Shown piece after piece: positions 44,870 to 55,830 of a DNA stretch of 64,000 nucleotides; positions within the stretch are counted from its first letter, which is position 1, and each line of letters begins with the position of its first letter. The position numbers were made by a program, and so were the translations under genes. The stretch comes from Proteles cristata cristata (lineage: Eukaryota; Chordata; Mammalia; Carnivora; Hyaenidae), in contig JAESUZ010003171.1 in assembly GCA_017311185.1 (NCBI GenBank), positions 248,001 through 312,000 of the forward strand, given 5' to 3'. The notes under the pieces were generated by a model. It did not search any database, was not told the origin of the DNA, and saw only the letters and a list, made by a program, of their open reading frames with translations.

Positions 44870-44885
44870 AGGCTGTGGGGTGTTT

Positions 44886-45085
44886 TTTTAAAATTTTTTA
44901 AATGTTCATTTATTTTTGAGACAGAGAGAGACAGTGCAAGTGGAGGAGGGCAGAGAGAGAGGGAGACACAGAATCAGAAGCAGGCTCCAGACTCTGAGCG
45001 GTTAGCACAGAGCCCGATGCAGGGCTTGACTCACCCACCTGAGCCAAAGTCGGACACTTCACTGACTGAGCCACCCAGACGCCCC
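44886..45085 (-). mobile_element. CAN-SINE, group 1, with B-box deletion
   Basis: The TSD AGGCTGTGGGGTGTTT (44870-44885) matches 45086-45101 with one mismatch. About 15 bases near the B box are missing ('cttgactcacccacctgagc'). Confidence 0.94.
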
Positions 45086-45101
45086 AGGCTGTGGGGTCTT
45101 T

Positions 45102-45349
45102 CCAGGGAGTAGGAAAGGAGGCAAAGCTTATGCTGGAGAGGGACTCAGGGACCCCCCTGGGGCTAAGCTCCTAAGACTGACACATGACAAGAGGCACAAG
45201 ACATTCGCGGACTGGTTTCTTTGGTGAATGATTTAAAAAACCCGCTGTAGTCTTTCGTAATCTTTTCTCTCCATCGTCCATCCGTGTACAGGCAGTGGGC
45301 CCAGTGGAAGCTTTGGGGTGGAGAGGGCATGAATGGAGGCCTCTGAACC
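45102..45349. other. Unassigned stretch
   Basis: No feature is recognised. Confidence 0.4.
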
Positions 45350-45560
45350 ATGGTTAGTGTACTGGTTAATAGCATGAGCACCAGAGTGAAAGTCCCAACA
45401 CCCACCTCCCCAACTCATTAAACCTCTCTAGGCCTCAGTTTCCTCACCTGTAAAACGGAATTCCAGCAGTGCCTGCCTGGCCGGACTGTCGTGAGGACTC
45501 GTGAGTTAACCTTCGTAAAGTGCCCAGAAGGCCCTATGCAGTAACTGCTGTCATTAGCCT
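45350..45560 (+). repeat. MIR relic
   Basis: Follows the MIR order well: 'aacctctctaggcctcagtt', 'tcctcacctgtaaaacgg', 'gtcgtgaggactcgtgag' and 'gtaaagtgcccagaaggcc'. Confidence 0.75.
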
Positions 45561-46305
45561 CACTTCACAGGGCCTGGCTTCCTCTGTGTGATTGTCGGCA
45601 AGCTCGCTTGGATATCCTTCCCCTGGGAAACAACACCACACCCGCCCGGTCCCGAGTATAGTTACAAACCCTTCCTGCAGCCAGAGGCTCCTATCCTGAT
45701 ATCAGGCTGTGTTGTAGACGCTGGACGTGGGGTCCAGGTGATGGGTGGGCGTGTCCTGGGTGTTGGCCCGATGACTCTGACCTTGGCTCACACTCACCCT
45801 GAGGCAGAGCTCAGCAGTTCAGTGCGTCCAGAGTTGAATCCCGACACCGGAACAGATCAGTACGATACAGAAGACTGCTATTGGGTTTTGTGGGGAGGCA
45901 GGAAAGGCCTGAAATTGCAAACTCTAAAGTCAAACTGCCCCCAGACTGGCTTCCGGTCCTGTCCGGGTCCTGCTCCCAGACAGATCTGCCGCTGCCCCCT
46001 GCCTGCCTCCCTCCTGAGCAGGTCCCCATCGCCCCAAATCCCACGGCCACTAACCCCTGTTCTCTCCAGACGGATTCTCAGCCAACTGAAGCTCCTCCCC
46101 GGGATGGCGATCACTGGCGCTTCTTGGCCTCTCTCGATCACGTGTGGCATGTGTGAATGTCATGTGGCGCGTGGGGCCGAGAGCCTAAGCGTTCGAGGTC
46201 CTCTGGTCCCCACGCGGCTGCGCCACAGGCCTTGTCTCCAGGACTTTCAAGCCTCTCTGGGAACAGCCCGTTTCCACAACCCCTTACCCACAATCCTGAA
46301 GCCCA
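45561..46305. other. Unassigned, with a 270-codon plus frame
   Basis: A plus frame runs from 45588 to 46400 and ends inside the tail of a SINE. It is Pro- and Ser-rich with no recognised domain. A good 3' splice acceptor ('cccctgttctctccag') ends at about 46065. I regard coding as unlikely, but a non-coding exon is possible. Confidence 0.35.
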
Positions 46306-46373
46306 GAAAGCTCTGGATTTTTTTTTTTTTTTTTGAAAGCTCTGGATTTTTTTTTTTGAAAGCTCTGGATTTT
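46306..46373. repeat. Three tandem copies of a SINE target site plus poly-T
   Basis: 'gaaagctctggattt' followed by T-runs begins at 46306, 46335 and 46358. A fourth copy, at 46590, is the right-hand TSD of the next SINE. Normally only one copy lies on each side. Confidence 0.9.
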
Positions 46374-46588
46374 TTTAATGTTTTTTTTATTAATTTCTAG
46401 GAGAGAGAGAGAGAGACAGCGTGAGCAGGGGAGGGTCACAGAGAGAGGGAGTCACAGACTGAAACAGGCTCCACGCTCTGAGCTGGCAGTCAGTATAGAG
46501 CCTGGCGCGGGGCTCGAACCCACGAACCGTGAGATCATGACCTAAGCGAAAGTCGGACGCTTAACCGACTAAGCCACCCAGGTGCCCC
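46374..46588 (-). mobile_element. CAN-SINE, group 2
   Basis: A well-preserved minus-strand copy. The right TSD 'agaaagctctggatttt' is at 46589-46605; the left TSD is present three times (46306-46373). Confidence 0.95.
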
Positions 46589-46784
46589 AGAAAGCTCTGG
46601 ATTTTAAAGGAAGTGTATAACATTGCAGCAGCCTTCTTTGGTAGCAAATCTGTCACCCGCACTCAGGCTATGTGTGTATCTCACCTAGGGTGAATACTTA
46701 CGTTTTGCTATGGGAATGCTAATGTCTTTGATTACAGCGTGCTGGGGTGGACTTTAGTGGACCGCTATAAATATACAGTCTGCA

Positions 46785-46785
<1 letters not shown>

Positions 46786-46838
<53 letters not shown>
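46786..46838. repeat. (CA)n microsatellite
   Basis: About 53 bases of pure CA at the 5' edge of a truncated L1, expanded from the short CA-rich part that L1 carries there. Confidence 0.97.
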
Positions 46839-46839
<1 letters not shown>

Positions 46840-47261
46840 CAAGGAATACTACTTGGCAGTAAAAAAAGAATGAAATCTTGCCTTTTGCAACAACGTGGAT
46901 GGAACTAGAGTGTGTTACACTAAGTGAAGTAAGTCAGCCAGGGAAAGACAGATATATGATTTCAGTCACATGTGGAATTTGAGAAACACAGCAGATGAAC
47001 ATAGGGAAAGGGAAGGAAAAATAAGATAAAAATAGAGAGGGTGGCAAACCATAAGAGACTCTTAGATACAGAGAACAAACTGAGGGTTGCTGGAGGGGAG
47101 GTCGGTGGGGGATGGGCTAAATGGGTGCTGGGCATCAAGGAGGACACCTGTTGGGATGAGACTGGGTGTCATATGAAAGTGATGAATCACTCGGTTCTAC
47201 TCCTGAAGCCAAGACTACACTGTGTGTAGTGTAAAGCATACTATTAAAAAAAAAAAAAAGA
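46839..47261 (+). mobile_element. Carnivore L1 3' end, 5'-truncated
   Basis: Forward L1 3' UTR with 'tgcaacaacgtggatggaac', 'agactcttagatacagagaa', 'actgagggttgctggagg', 'gggtgtcatatgaaagtgat', then a poly-A at 47246-47259. 'gcaccac' at 46782-46788 and 47265-47271 is a possible short TSD. Confidence 0.85.
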
Positions 47262-47271
47262 AAGGCACCAC

Positions 47272-48095
47272 TGTCTTCTTGAAATCTGAAACATTCTGAA
47301 TGACAAAGCACCTGAGTTTCAGGTAAGGGATCTGCGACCTGTACACATGTCGTACAGAAACTGCTGTTACGGGCTCTGCCAAACCACATGGCCTGAGACC
47401 TGATCGTCCCCATAAAGACACACTGAGGAAATGCATAGTTGCTCATAAACTCATGTGACTGCTCAGATTTACACTCGCCCAAATAACTGGCTCATCTCTG
47501 AAGACAGAGCCCCTCTAAATGTCTTTGGATCGATTTAGCCCACATCCTGAGAATTTTGCTGTTATTAATGTGTTCTCAAATATTTCCTTCTGAAGAGTTT
47601 TCTCATCTAGAGGAATGACGATGTTTTGTTCTTGAGATTACTCTCAACTTTTTTCTGCCAGAGTCACAAACACACTAACAGCCCCAAAATGATCTGATAG
47701 GGGCTCTTCTTAATAGGGGCAGAGGTGTTTGGCAGGTGGAGAGGCCCCGCCCCCGCTTATCTGCCAGGTTCAATGTCAGAAACCCCGGTGGGCGTGGGTT
47801 TGACAGGATCTGCCAGGAAGAGCAGAATGAGTTTCCTCATGTGGGAGAGGAAGTCACAGATATTTTACACACTCGCAGGTATTTTAAAACACTTGTAAGA
47901 TGCAAACCTTCCATTTATAACACCTTGGGATTCTCCAATATTTATTGAGAGGAGAACTCAGTCATGTTCACACTAAATTTCAGGTGTGGTCTCTGACTCA
48001 CCGGCCCCTTCACCCACTAACATCCCTCTGGTCCTGAAACTCCACCCCCTGCACCCCCACCCCATCCCCGACCCCCATTGCAGATGATAGGTATC
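47272..48095. other. Unassigned stretch
   Basis: No repeat or exon is recognised. Frames are at most 115 codons. Confidence 0.4.
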
Positions 48096-48099
48096 TTCT

Positions 48100-48245
48100 G
48101 GGTTTCCTTCCTTTGTCAGACACTTTGCTCCCCCGGGGTCTTTCTTCTGCTCAACCAAATCTGCCTCTTCAAGATTCTGTTCAAAACTCTCTCTTCCAAG
48201 GAACCTTTCCTAAAAATCTGATTCCATCTGCTGATTTCTTATAAT
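48100..48245 (+). mobile_element. L2-like relic
   Basis: 'ttcaagattctgttcaaaac' and 'ccaaggaacctttcctaaaa' resemble the forward L2 3' region. Confidence 0.4.
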
Positions 48246-48399
48246 TAGCCTTCCCTACATGGATGGTAAAATGAGGTCTAACAAACACAGTTTAATGGCA
48301 ACGAGCATTTGCATTCATGTGACATTTCTCTTGAATTGCTTGCTTAAACTCCCAGGAGTGAGTTTGCTGGATGAAAGAGGATAGACGTTTTTAGGGCCA

Positions 48400-48880
48400 A
48401 CAGAGTTCATTCATCCACAGAATACTTGTCGTGCATCCGTTGGGGTGTAGGACCGAGTGAGGAGCTGGCAGTCCCACAGGGAGCTGAGCAGCGGACTCAC
48501 AGCCTTCCTGGAGCCAACCTCCAGTGGAGGGCGAAGACCACAATCCAGTAAGCAAGTAGATACATAGAATAGCACATGAGTGATGGCCATGGAGACAGAC
48601 GAGTAGGAGGATTAGAGGTGCCTGTGGGTGGTGAGGAGGGGTAGGGAGTTGCTGTTTCATGTGAGGAGCCCAGGAAAGGCCTCGGTGTTGAGAGGTGATA
48701 TCTGAGCAGAGACCTGGAAGACAGAAGTGAAGGAGCCATGCTGGTGCTGTGTAAGGGAGAACAACGCAGGTAGAGGGGCAGTAGGTGCAAATGCCCTATG
48801 GTATAAGACACCTTCAGGGATTTCCGTTATGGATATGTTGGTACACCTGATGGCATCCCACAGGTCTCTGAGGCTCTTTT
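48400..48880 (-). mobile_element. L2 3' region
   Basis: Clear reverse L2 order: 'ttcattcatccacagaatac', 'aaccacaatccagtaagcaa'-like spacing, 'aggaaaggcctcggtgttga', 'gatatctgagcagagacctg', 'aggagccatgctgg' and 'gcaaatgccctatgg'. Confidence 0.65.
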
Positions 48881-48914
48881 CATTGAAAAACAAAATTCTC
48901 TTTTGTTTCTTCTG

Positions 48915-49220
48915 TGAACTGAATGTGTCCCCCCCACACCCCCCTTCCCTAATCTGCATATTGAAGCCCTACTCATCAGCGTGATGGTGTTTGGAGATGG
49001 GGCCTTTGGGAGGTAATTGGGTTTAGATGAGCTGAGGGCACAGCAAGGAAATGGCTACCTGTAAAGTAGGAAGAGAGAGAGAGCTCTCACCAAAAATCCG
49101 ACCACGCAGGCTCCCTGCTTGGGGACTTTCGGCCTTCAGAGCTGCGAGAAATCATTGTCATTTGAGCTGCCTGGCCTGTGGTCTCCTGTCTAGTGCCTGA
49201 CTTGATTGAGTACTTTCTCT
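48915..49220 (+). mobile_element. MLT1/MST-type (MaLR) LTR fragment
   Basis: 'gtgaactgaatgtgtccccc', 'gatggtgtttggagatgggg', 'cctttgggaggtaattgggt' and 'ctgcgagaaatcattgtcat' follow MaLR LTR order in the plus direction. The centre is shortened. Confidence 0.75.
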
Positions 49221-49288
49221 TCCTCAGCCTGGGCAGTCTCAACTGAACTGTCCTCAGACCCGAGCCTCACTAATGCATTTTGTTAAAA

Positions 49289-49370
49289 GTCTATTTATTT
49301 ATTTATTTATTTATTTACTTACTTAGAGCACGCACCGGGGAGGACAGTTAACTGAGCCACCCAGGTGTCC
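49289..49370 (-). mobile_element. Collapsed CAN-SINE remnant
   Basis: A (TATT)n tail (49289-49320) is joined almost directly to 'actgagccacccaggtgtcc', the SINE head. The body has been deleted. Confidence 0.7.
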
Positions 49371-49466
49371 CCCCACGAATCCATTTTTTCATGGCAGTTA
49401 CTGTACTTCTCACTATATGTAACTAACTGATATATATATATAGATATATATATTAATCCCCATTTT

Positions 49467-49467
<1 letters not shown>

Positions 49468-49510
<43 letters not shown>

Positions 49511-49675
49511 TGTGAGCAGGGGACGGCCAAGAGAGAGAGGGAGATGCAAATCTGAAGCAGCTCCAGGCCCTGAGCTGTCAGCACAGAGCCCGACGTGGGG
49601 CTTGAACTCATGAACTGTGAGATCATGACCTGAGCCGAAGTCGGATGCTCAACCGACTAAGCCCCCCAGGCGCCC
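49468..49675 (-). mobile_element. CAN-SINE, group 1
   Basis: A minus-strand copy with (GT)n(GA)n in the tail at about 49468-49505, and TA-rich sequence to its left. Confidence 0.93.
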
Positions 49676-49676
49676 C

Positions 49677-51585
49677 AACCCGTTTGTTTATCAATAGTAT
49701 CTATTTGGTGTGACGTGGTGCTCATGACTTGGGCCGGGGTTACCATTAGGCAGGGAGAGGGAAGGGGCTGTAACACTCACGCCTTTCTGTCTTCCAGATC
49801 TGCCCTCCTCACCTCCTTCAGCCCTTTGGGTGTATTTATAATAGCTGAGCTAACATCTTTATTTGGGAAATTCAATATCTGGGCTTCCTCGGGGGCAGTT
49901 TCTGACTGTTGTTCCCCGCCCCTCCCCCCAGCCATGGGCCACATTTCATATGTCTTTACATGTCTAATAACTTGTTTTCCCCTGAAAACTGCACACGCTG
50001 ACGCACACGCACACGCTGAGTAAGATGCTGCAGTGACTCTGTCGGCAGCACTGCTGTCTGCTTGCTGACATATGTGGTCTCCGTTCTCGGTCACGTGTGC
50101 CGCTGGGATTCCTAGGGAACTTCCAGACCGGACGATGCCTGGGAATGGGGCCTGGATGGAAGCCCCACGCCCCCACGGCCTCCTCTGGGGAGAGGAGGAG
50201 GGGCCTAGGGACCAAGTGAAAATGCCACAAGGCTCCCATTTCTCACCGAGGTCCAGTCATTCTTCTGGAATGAATCTCCCGGAATTGTTGCAAGTCTCTG
50301 GTTAATTTCCAGAGCAGAGCGAACAAGTTGCTCTTGCGGTTTTCTGTCACTTGCAGCAGAACCCAATTTCAGCCTGAAACTTACTGTCATATCACTTACA
50401 TCCTGATTTGCACAATTCTGCTCACCATTCAGTAGCTTTCATCCTGAGTCCAGCCCACCCGCGGGCCATCAGACCCTCCCTGGCCGTGGCCTCTCTGTGC
50501 TGGCTCCTGCCTCGCTGTGACCCTGGCTCTTACCCCGGAGCCCAGGTCACATGCAGGCACGTCCTTTTCCATTTTCAGCTGAAAATAGGGACTATTTTCT
50601 GATTATATGCATCACGCTTTCCATGACTAATGATTGGAGATTTGACTGCATTTTATATCTAGACTGCCCAGCTCAGTTTTCTTGATATACCTTTTAAAAA
50701 TGGAAGAACAGATATAATGAATTAACACTTTTTTTTGGGGGGGGGAGGGTGTATGAGTGAAAATTCCAAAGAAGCGGGGAGGGGGGATAAAGGGATTGAG
50801 CAGGGAGGGAAGGCAAGCAGGTAAGACGGTTTGTCTTCACCACAGAGGCCGGGTGGGTGGTGGGTCCCGTGAACTGGCTCCAGGGAGGCTGTGTGAACTC
50901 AGAACTGGCCTTCAGGAGGGGGCGGGGCGGATTTATCCCCTGGGTCCTGTTTGGTCTCCCAATGTCAAAGCTACCTTCACAGAGTGCCAGTCTCCCTCAC
51001 TTGTGGCTCCTGCCGCCCACGCAAGAACCCCCAGGGGCTGGGCCCCTCCCGGGGCGCGGCCACCCCTTCTCTGGCCAGCCTGGCTTAGTTCTCTTAGGGA
51101 ACATGTGGCTTTGGTTCTGTCCTTCCACAGGGCCCCTCTGGCTGTGGGATGACTGTTACCCTCGGCGTTAGACTGGCTCCTGCTGGGTGAAGTGGTCCCC
51201 AGGACGCTCCCTGCTCAGGGTGGCTGTCGCCTTCACAGCCTTCAGGCTGGGGCCGGTAGCGTCAGGGGCAGCGGGCAGCAGCACCGAGGGAGGGTGGGGG
51301 GTGGTGAGATGAGCCAGGTTTCCCCGGAGCCCTGCTCCAGCTGGGCTGTCCCGTCCCGCTCACTTCTGCCTCTGGCCAGCCTCCCAGACGCCTGCCTGTC
51401 CGCGGGACGCCCGCCCCGCTCTTCTTGGAGGAGAATGTCCTCATCACGACAGACGTCTGTGCTTCTACGAATTGTGTTTGCATCGTCTCCATTTCTCCCT
51501 TGGTTGACCCGTTTTACCTCCTACTTCTCTGCCTTCTGCCCCTTCGCTCCTTAGCTCAGCTCTGGAAGAGCCTTAGGGATCGTTA
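49677..51585. other. Unassigned, SINE-free stretch of 1.9 kb
   Basis: Moderately to strongly GC-rich with scattered CpGs. Frames up to 131 codons overlap on both strands. No repeat or gene is recognised. Confidence 0.4.
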
Positions 51586-51587
51586 GA

Positions 51588-51778
51588 ACAGAGGCCCTCG
51601 AACTTGAACGAGCATCGGAATTACCCGGAGGTGTTGTTAAAGTCAGAGTGCGGGGTCCCATCCCAAACCCCTGAGGTCCTGACCCCATAGTCTCTGGTGG
51701 GACCTGGGAATCTGCAGTTCTTCCAAGTGCCCAAGGGCTGCTGGTCAGGGACCACGCTCAGAGAAGCCCTCGTGGAGA
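51588..51778 (+). mobile_element. MER5-type hAT-Charlie relic
   Basis: The order 'gaattacccggaggtgttgt', 'ggggtcccatcccaaacccc', 'gacctgggaatctgcagttc', 'aagtgcccaagggctgctgg' and 'tcagggaccacgctcagag' matches MER5A. These are short non-autonomous hAT elements. Confidence 0.75.
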
Positions 51779-51824
51779 CCGTCCCTCTCGGTTCTTGTAG
51801 ATGTATGAGGCACACGCACAGTGG

Positions 51825-51958
51825 CTGGGAGTGAAGACTTGAGGTCCAGCTTGCCTGGGCTCAAATCCTGGCCATGGGCAAGTTCCTTAACCTCTCTTTG
51901 CCTCAGTTTCCCCATCTGTGAAGTTGGATGATGATAGGGTTGTGAGGGATTGGGGTGG
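51825..51958 (+). repeat. MIR relic
   Basis: 'tgggctcaaatcctggcc', 'gggcaagttccttaacctct', 'ttgcctcagtttccccatct' and 'gatgatagggttgtgaggg' give a good forward MIR. Confidence 0.8.
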
Positions 51959-51977
51959 TACCAGCCTCATTCTTTTC

Positions 51978-52180
51978 ATTTTTATTTTTTAAATGTTTTT
52001 AAAGTTTATTTTTCAGAAATAGTACGAGTGGGGGAGACACACAGAGAGAGGGAGATACAGAATCTGAAGCAGACTCTAGGCTCTGTGCTGACAGCACAGA
52101 CTTGAACCCACGAACTGCGAGACCATGACCTGAGCCAAAGTCGGATGCTTACCTGACTGAGCCACCCAAATGAGGCCCCA
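51978..52180 (-). mobile_element. CAN-SINE, group 1
   Basis: A worn minus-strand copy lacking part of the B-box side. The TSD GCCTCATTCTT is at 51964-51974 and 52187-52197. Confidence 0.9.
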
Positions 52181-52204
52181 ATGCCTGCCTCATTCTTCAG
52201 TCTG

Positions 52205-52330
52205 TATCCATGTAGGCTGATGTCATTCTTGTTTTGCTCATGGGGAAAGGGAAACCGAGGGAGTAAAATTCAGGTCCAAGCTGGCAAGTGGCACATTCTA
52301 GAAGCCTAGACTCCGTGTCCTCTCACTCGG
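52205..52330 (-). repeat. MIR-like relic
   Basis: 'attcttgttttgctcatggg', 'gaaaccgagggagtaaaatt' and 'gctggcaagtggcaca' fit the reverse MIR order. Confidence 0.5.
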
Positions 52331-53009
52331 GGGAATGAACTTTTCCACTTCCGACACACCTCCTTTTGGTCATGGAGCTGCGTAAATCAGCTCCCGAGGA
52401 AGTCTCTTCCTCAGCCCGGAAGCACGTGGCACTGTTTGGAGAGACCCCCCACATTCACCCAACACTTGGGCTGGAGGAAAGGATGGACTCGGCGGCACAT
52501 GGAACACGGTGGCGGATGGTCCAGTCCCAGCTCTTGGACTTCCAGCCTGTACCTCTCAGGGTCTGCTTTCCTCACGTGCAGGCTGACAGTCGTACCTACC
52601 CCTGAGGCTGGCGCAGACACACACTCTGGTAACACGTCGGCAAAGCGCCTGGCCACGTGTCTGGCCCAGCACGGCACTCCACGGACTTGTGTTACCAGCT
52701 CTCCCACCGCACAACAGTGATGTGTCTGAAGGGCTGCCAACAGTTTTTGTCTGTTTTAAGTGTCTAGTTGGATCAAACCAGCATCTCCTGACCTCTTCAG
52801 GACAGCTTCTGAGGTGTGGGCCCAGCTGTCAAAGCAGATGGTTTTGAAAACTATCCTTCATGGAAACTGTTAAAGGTAAATGGCCCAGGAGTCACTTCAT
52901 GATAGAGTGGGCACGCTGTAGTTCACCAGAGGGGCGGGCATCCCCCATCCCCCCACGGTGCCCTCTGATCGGGGTACAGAACAACTCACATTTTCTCTAT
53001 TGTTTTAAA
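52331..53009. other. Unassigned stretch
   Basis: Frames of 79-109 codons on both strands, with no domain. No repeat recognised. Confidence 0.4.
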
Positions 53010-53029
53010 CCACTCCTATTGTATTTTAT

Positions 53030-53243
53030 TTCTTTAATGTTCATTTATTTATTTTGAAAGAGATTGAGAAAGAGCGCGACAGCTGGGGAGGCCAGAGAGA
53101 GAGAGAGAGGGAATCCCAAGCAGGCTCTGCTCTGTCAGCCTGGAGCCCGATGTGGGGCTCGACCTCACAAACTATGAGGTCATGACCTGAGCCAGGGGAT
53201 CAAGAGTCAGATGCTTAACTGACTGAGCCACCCAGGCGCCCCC
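53030..53243 (-). mobile_element. CAN-SINE, group 0
   Basis: An older copy with 'gggatcaagagtcagatgc'. A degenerate TSD, 'ccactcctattgtatttt' near 53010 and 'ccactcctggtggtttta' near 53248, flanks it. Confidence 0.92.
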
Positions 53244-53265
53244 GCCCCCACTCCTGGTGGTTTTA

Positions 53266-53805
53266 ATCCCGGGGTCCCTCCTTTGTATTTGAAAGTCTTT
53301 CTGATCACTGGGCATGGTTTTACCCGAAGTCCCGTCCCCTGGCTTTAATTATAAAACAGTGAAAGGAGGGCAACAATCTTGACTTAATGGAAAACTCTCC
53401 CATTCTGGACCTTTCTTTTTTGGGGAAAACGACAAAGCATAACCAGAAAACCGGCAAAGAAAAATAAGAGACATTGGTGATACATTTGGAACAACCTGGA
53501 GGGTGTGTCCTCACATTCCCTCCCCGCAACCCCATCACTGGGAGTGTGGCTGATGCACACAGAGACCTGGCCAGCCCTCTCTCTGCGTGGGTGGGTCTAG
53601 GGTCATGAGTCCCGAAGCTTGTAGTATTTGGGGGGATCAGCTCTAAAAACAAATAATATTAAATTATGAATGTGGAGTTTGGTATGACAGTACATATTTA
53701 TGTAAGAGAAAAAAAGTCACTGTCAGTCATAAATTTAATAACACGGTTAAAAGTTCAGAAAAGTAACCAAATATTTTATTAATTAACTGCCTGAACTACC
53801 ACTTT
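53266..53805. other. Unassigned stretch
   Basis: No repeat or exon recognised. A 110-codon minus frame at 53320-53652 has no known domain. Confidence 0.4.
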
Positions 53806-53840
53806 TCCTTTTTTTTTTTTTTTTTTAATGTTTATCTCAG

Positions 53841-54054
53841 GGACGCCTGGGTGGCTCATTCGGTTAAGCATCCGACTTCAGCTCAGGTCAGATCTCACAG
53901 TTCGTGGGTTCGAGCCCCGCATCGGGCTCTGTGCTGACAGCTCAGAGCCTGGAGCTGCTTCGGATTCTGTGACTCCCTCTCTCTCTGACCCTCCCCTGTT
54001 CACGCCGCCTCTCTCTCTCTCTCTCAGAAATAAATAAAAAATATATTAAAATAA
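53841..54054 (+). mobile_element. CAN-SINE inserted in the tail of an opposite SINE
   Basis: A plus-strand copy. The TSD AATGTTTATCTCAG (53827-53840) matches 54055-54068 with one mismatch. Both TSD copies belong to the tail of the minus-strand SINE that it split. Confidence 0.93.
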
Positions 54055-54190
54055 AATGTTTATTTCAGAGAGAAGGAGAGAGAGAGAGAGAGATACAGAG
54101 CTCAAGCAGGGGAGGGGCAGAGAGAGAGGGAGACACAGAATCCGAAGCAGCTCCAGGCTCTGAGCTGTCAGCACAGAGCCCCACATGACT
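54055..54190 (-). mobile_element. CAN-SINE body split from its tail
   Basis: A minus-strand copy whose T-rich tail lies at 53808-53840, on the other side of the inserted SINE. The tRNA-like head is missing; the copy stops at 'gcacagagccccacatgac'. Confidence 0.88.
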
Positions 54191-54289
54191 CATGAGTCTC
54201 CCCCTCTTTTCCTCTTTATCTATTTTTTGGGCTGCATTTTCTTTGCTCTCCTTCTTATATGGCAACAATTTTAAAATACATTTAAACAG

Positions 54290-54511
54290 GGGTGCCTGGA
54301 TGGCTTACTTGGTTAAGAGTCTGACTTGGGCTCAGGTCATGATCTCACAGTTTGTGAGTTTGAGCCCTGCGTCGGGCTCTGTGCTGACAGCTTACAGCCT
54401 GGAGCCTGCTTCAAATTCTGTCTCCCTCTCTTCTCTTTCCCTCCCCCACTTGCACTCTGTCTCTCTCTCTCTCTCAAAAATAAGTAAACATTATAAAAAA
54501 ATTTTGACTGT
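54290..54511 (+). mobile_element. CAN-SINE, group 1
   Basis: The TSD ATTTAAACAG is at 54280-54289 and 54512-54521. Confidence 0.93.
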
Positions 54512-54521
54512 ATTTAAACAG

Positions 54522-55094
54522 AGAGAATAGATTGGTGATTCAGTCTTTCCTAGAATCTGTGACCAGCATGTGTTTATTATTGACAGTTGAGAAAAGATCG
54601 ATCGATTGACTTTAGCCTTACATACAACTCATTATTGGTAATGTCAGGTGAAGTTTTAGGATTGTTGTGAAAATGAGACAATATTTAGTGAGTTGCTTCC
54701 ACGCATGAACTTTATGATTTCAAGGCATTTCAAGTTTTCTTGTGAGTGACTGTTCGTAAATATTCTTTGAATTGACACCCCTCCCTGACCAGATGGTCGT
54801 CACCTAATTGTCGTGGCATGTGAGGACTTATAGATTATTTTTATCAGAGTCAGTATTCAGTATCACAGAAGCAAGGAATTGAAGTCTTGTTGCCGCGTGT
54901 TCCTCTGATTCATGTCTCATTATTTATTGGCTATCAAAATATTCAAGAATGTATTATTTCTATTACAAATCTGTTTCTTTGTCTTAATAATTTCCTGTTT
55001 TTTTGTATAATCTAAAACTTTTTGGCTGGTAAAATTCTCTATTCTATATTGGAGTAATTTCTGTTGTTCCTTCTCATCTTTATAGCTTTAAAAA
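54522..55094. other. Unassigned AT-rich stretch
   Basis: No repeat family is recognised; it may be unique DNA between SINEs. Confidence 0.4.
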
Positions 55095-55107
55095 TATCCT
55101 AGTAATT

Positions 55108-55329
55108 TTTTTAAAAAATGTCTAATGTTTATTTATTTTTGAGAGAGAGAAAGAGACTGACAGACTGAGTGAAGGAGGGGCAGAGAGAGAGAGGGAGACA
55201 CAGAATCCAAAGCAGGTTCCAGACTCAGTGCTGTCAGCAAAGAGCTTGATGCGGGGCTTGAACCCACGAATAGCGAGATCATGACCTGATGAGTTGGACA
55301 CTCAACTGACTGAGTGACCCAGGCACCCC
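55108..55329 (-). mobile_element. CAN-SINE, group 1
   Basis: The TSD TATCCTAGTAATT is perfect, at 55095-55107 and 55330-55342. The head has a deletion next to the B box ('gacctgatgagttgg'). Confidence 0.93.
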
Positions 55330-55342
55330 TATCCTAGTAATT

Positions 55343-55554
55343 AAAAAAAAAAAAATCTATTTATTTATTTTAAGAGAGAGAGAGAGAGCCTTAGTGGAAG
55401 AGGGGCAGAAAGAGGGAAAGAATGAATCTCAAGCAGGCTCTGCACTGTCAACACGGAGCCTGATGTGGGGCTTGAACCCATGAACCATGAGATCATGATC
55501 TGAACCAAAATCAAGAGTTGGATGTTCAACTGACTGAGCTACCCAGCCTCCCCA
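55343..55554 (-). mobile_element. CAN-SINE, group 0, sharing the same target site
   Basis: An older copy with 'aaaatcaagagttggatg'. The flank 'ctagtaatt' (55334-55342) recurs as 'ctggtaatt' at 55555-55563, so its TSD overlaps that of the SINE to its left. Confidence 0.9.
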
Positions 55555-55611
55555 CTGGTAATTTTATGTGAACTCTTCTCTCAGTGCTTTAACAAATTTT
55601 AAAGTGGCAAA

Positions 55612-55819
55612 AGGGGCGCCTGGGTGGCTCAGTCGGTTAAGCATCCGACTTCGGCTCAGGTCATGATCTCATGGTTCATGGGTTCGAACCCCGTGTCAGG
55701 GTCTGTGCTGACAGCCAGGTCAGAGCCTGGATCCTGTTTCGGATTCTGTATCTCCCTCTCTGTCTCTCCCCTGCTCTCTCTCTCTCTCTCAGAAATAAAT
55801 AAAACATTAAAAAAATAAT
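55612..55819 (+). mobile_element. CAN-SINE, group 1
   Basis: The TSD AAAGTGGCAAA (55601-55611) matches 55820-55830 with one mismatch. Confidence 0.94.
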
Positions 55820-55830
55820 AAAGTGACAAA

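Noticed and set aside
46040..46065. Exon acceptor 'cccctgttctctccag'
   Set aside because: A lone acceptor-like tract without a matching donor or conserved frame downstream is common by chance.
55624..55818. A recurring 'protein' (VAQSVKRPTSAQVMIS... / LTAQSLEPASDSVSPS...) in frames all over the window, both strands
   Set aside because: It is the translation of the SINE head and body. It appears wherever a SINE lies and is not a gene family.
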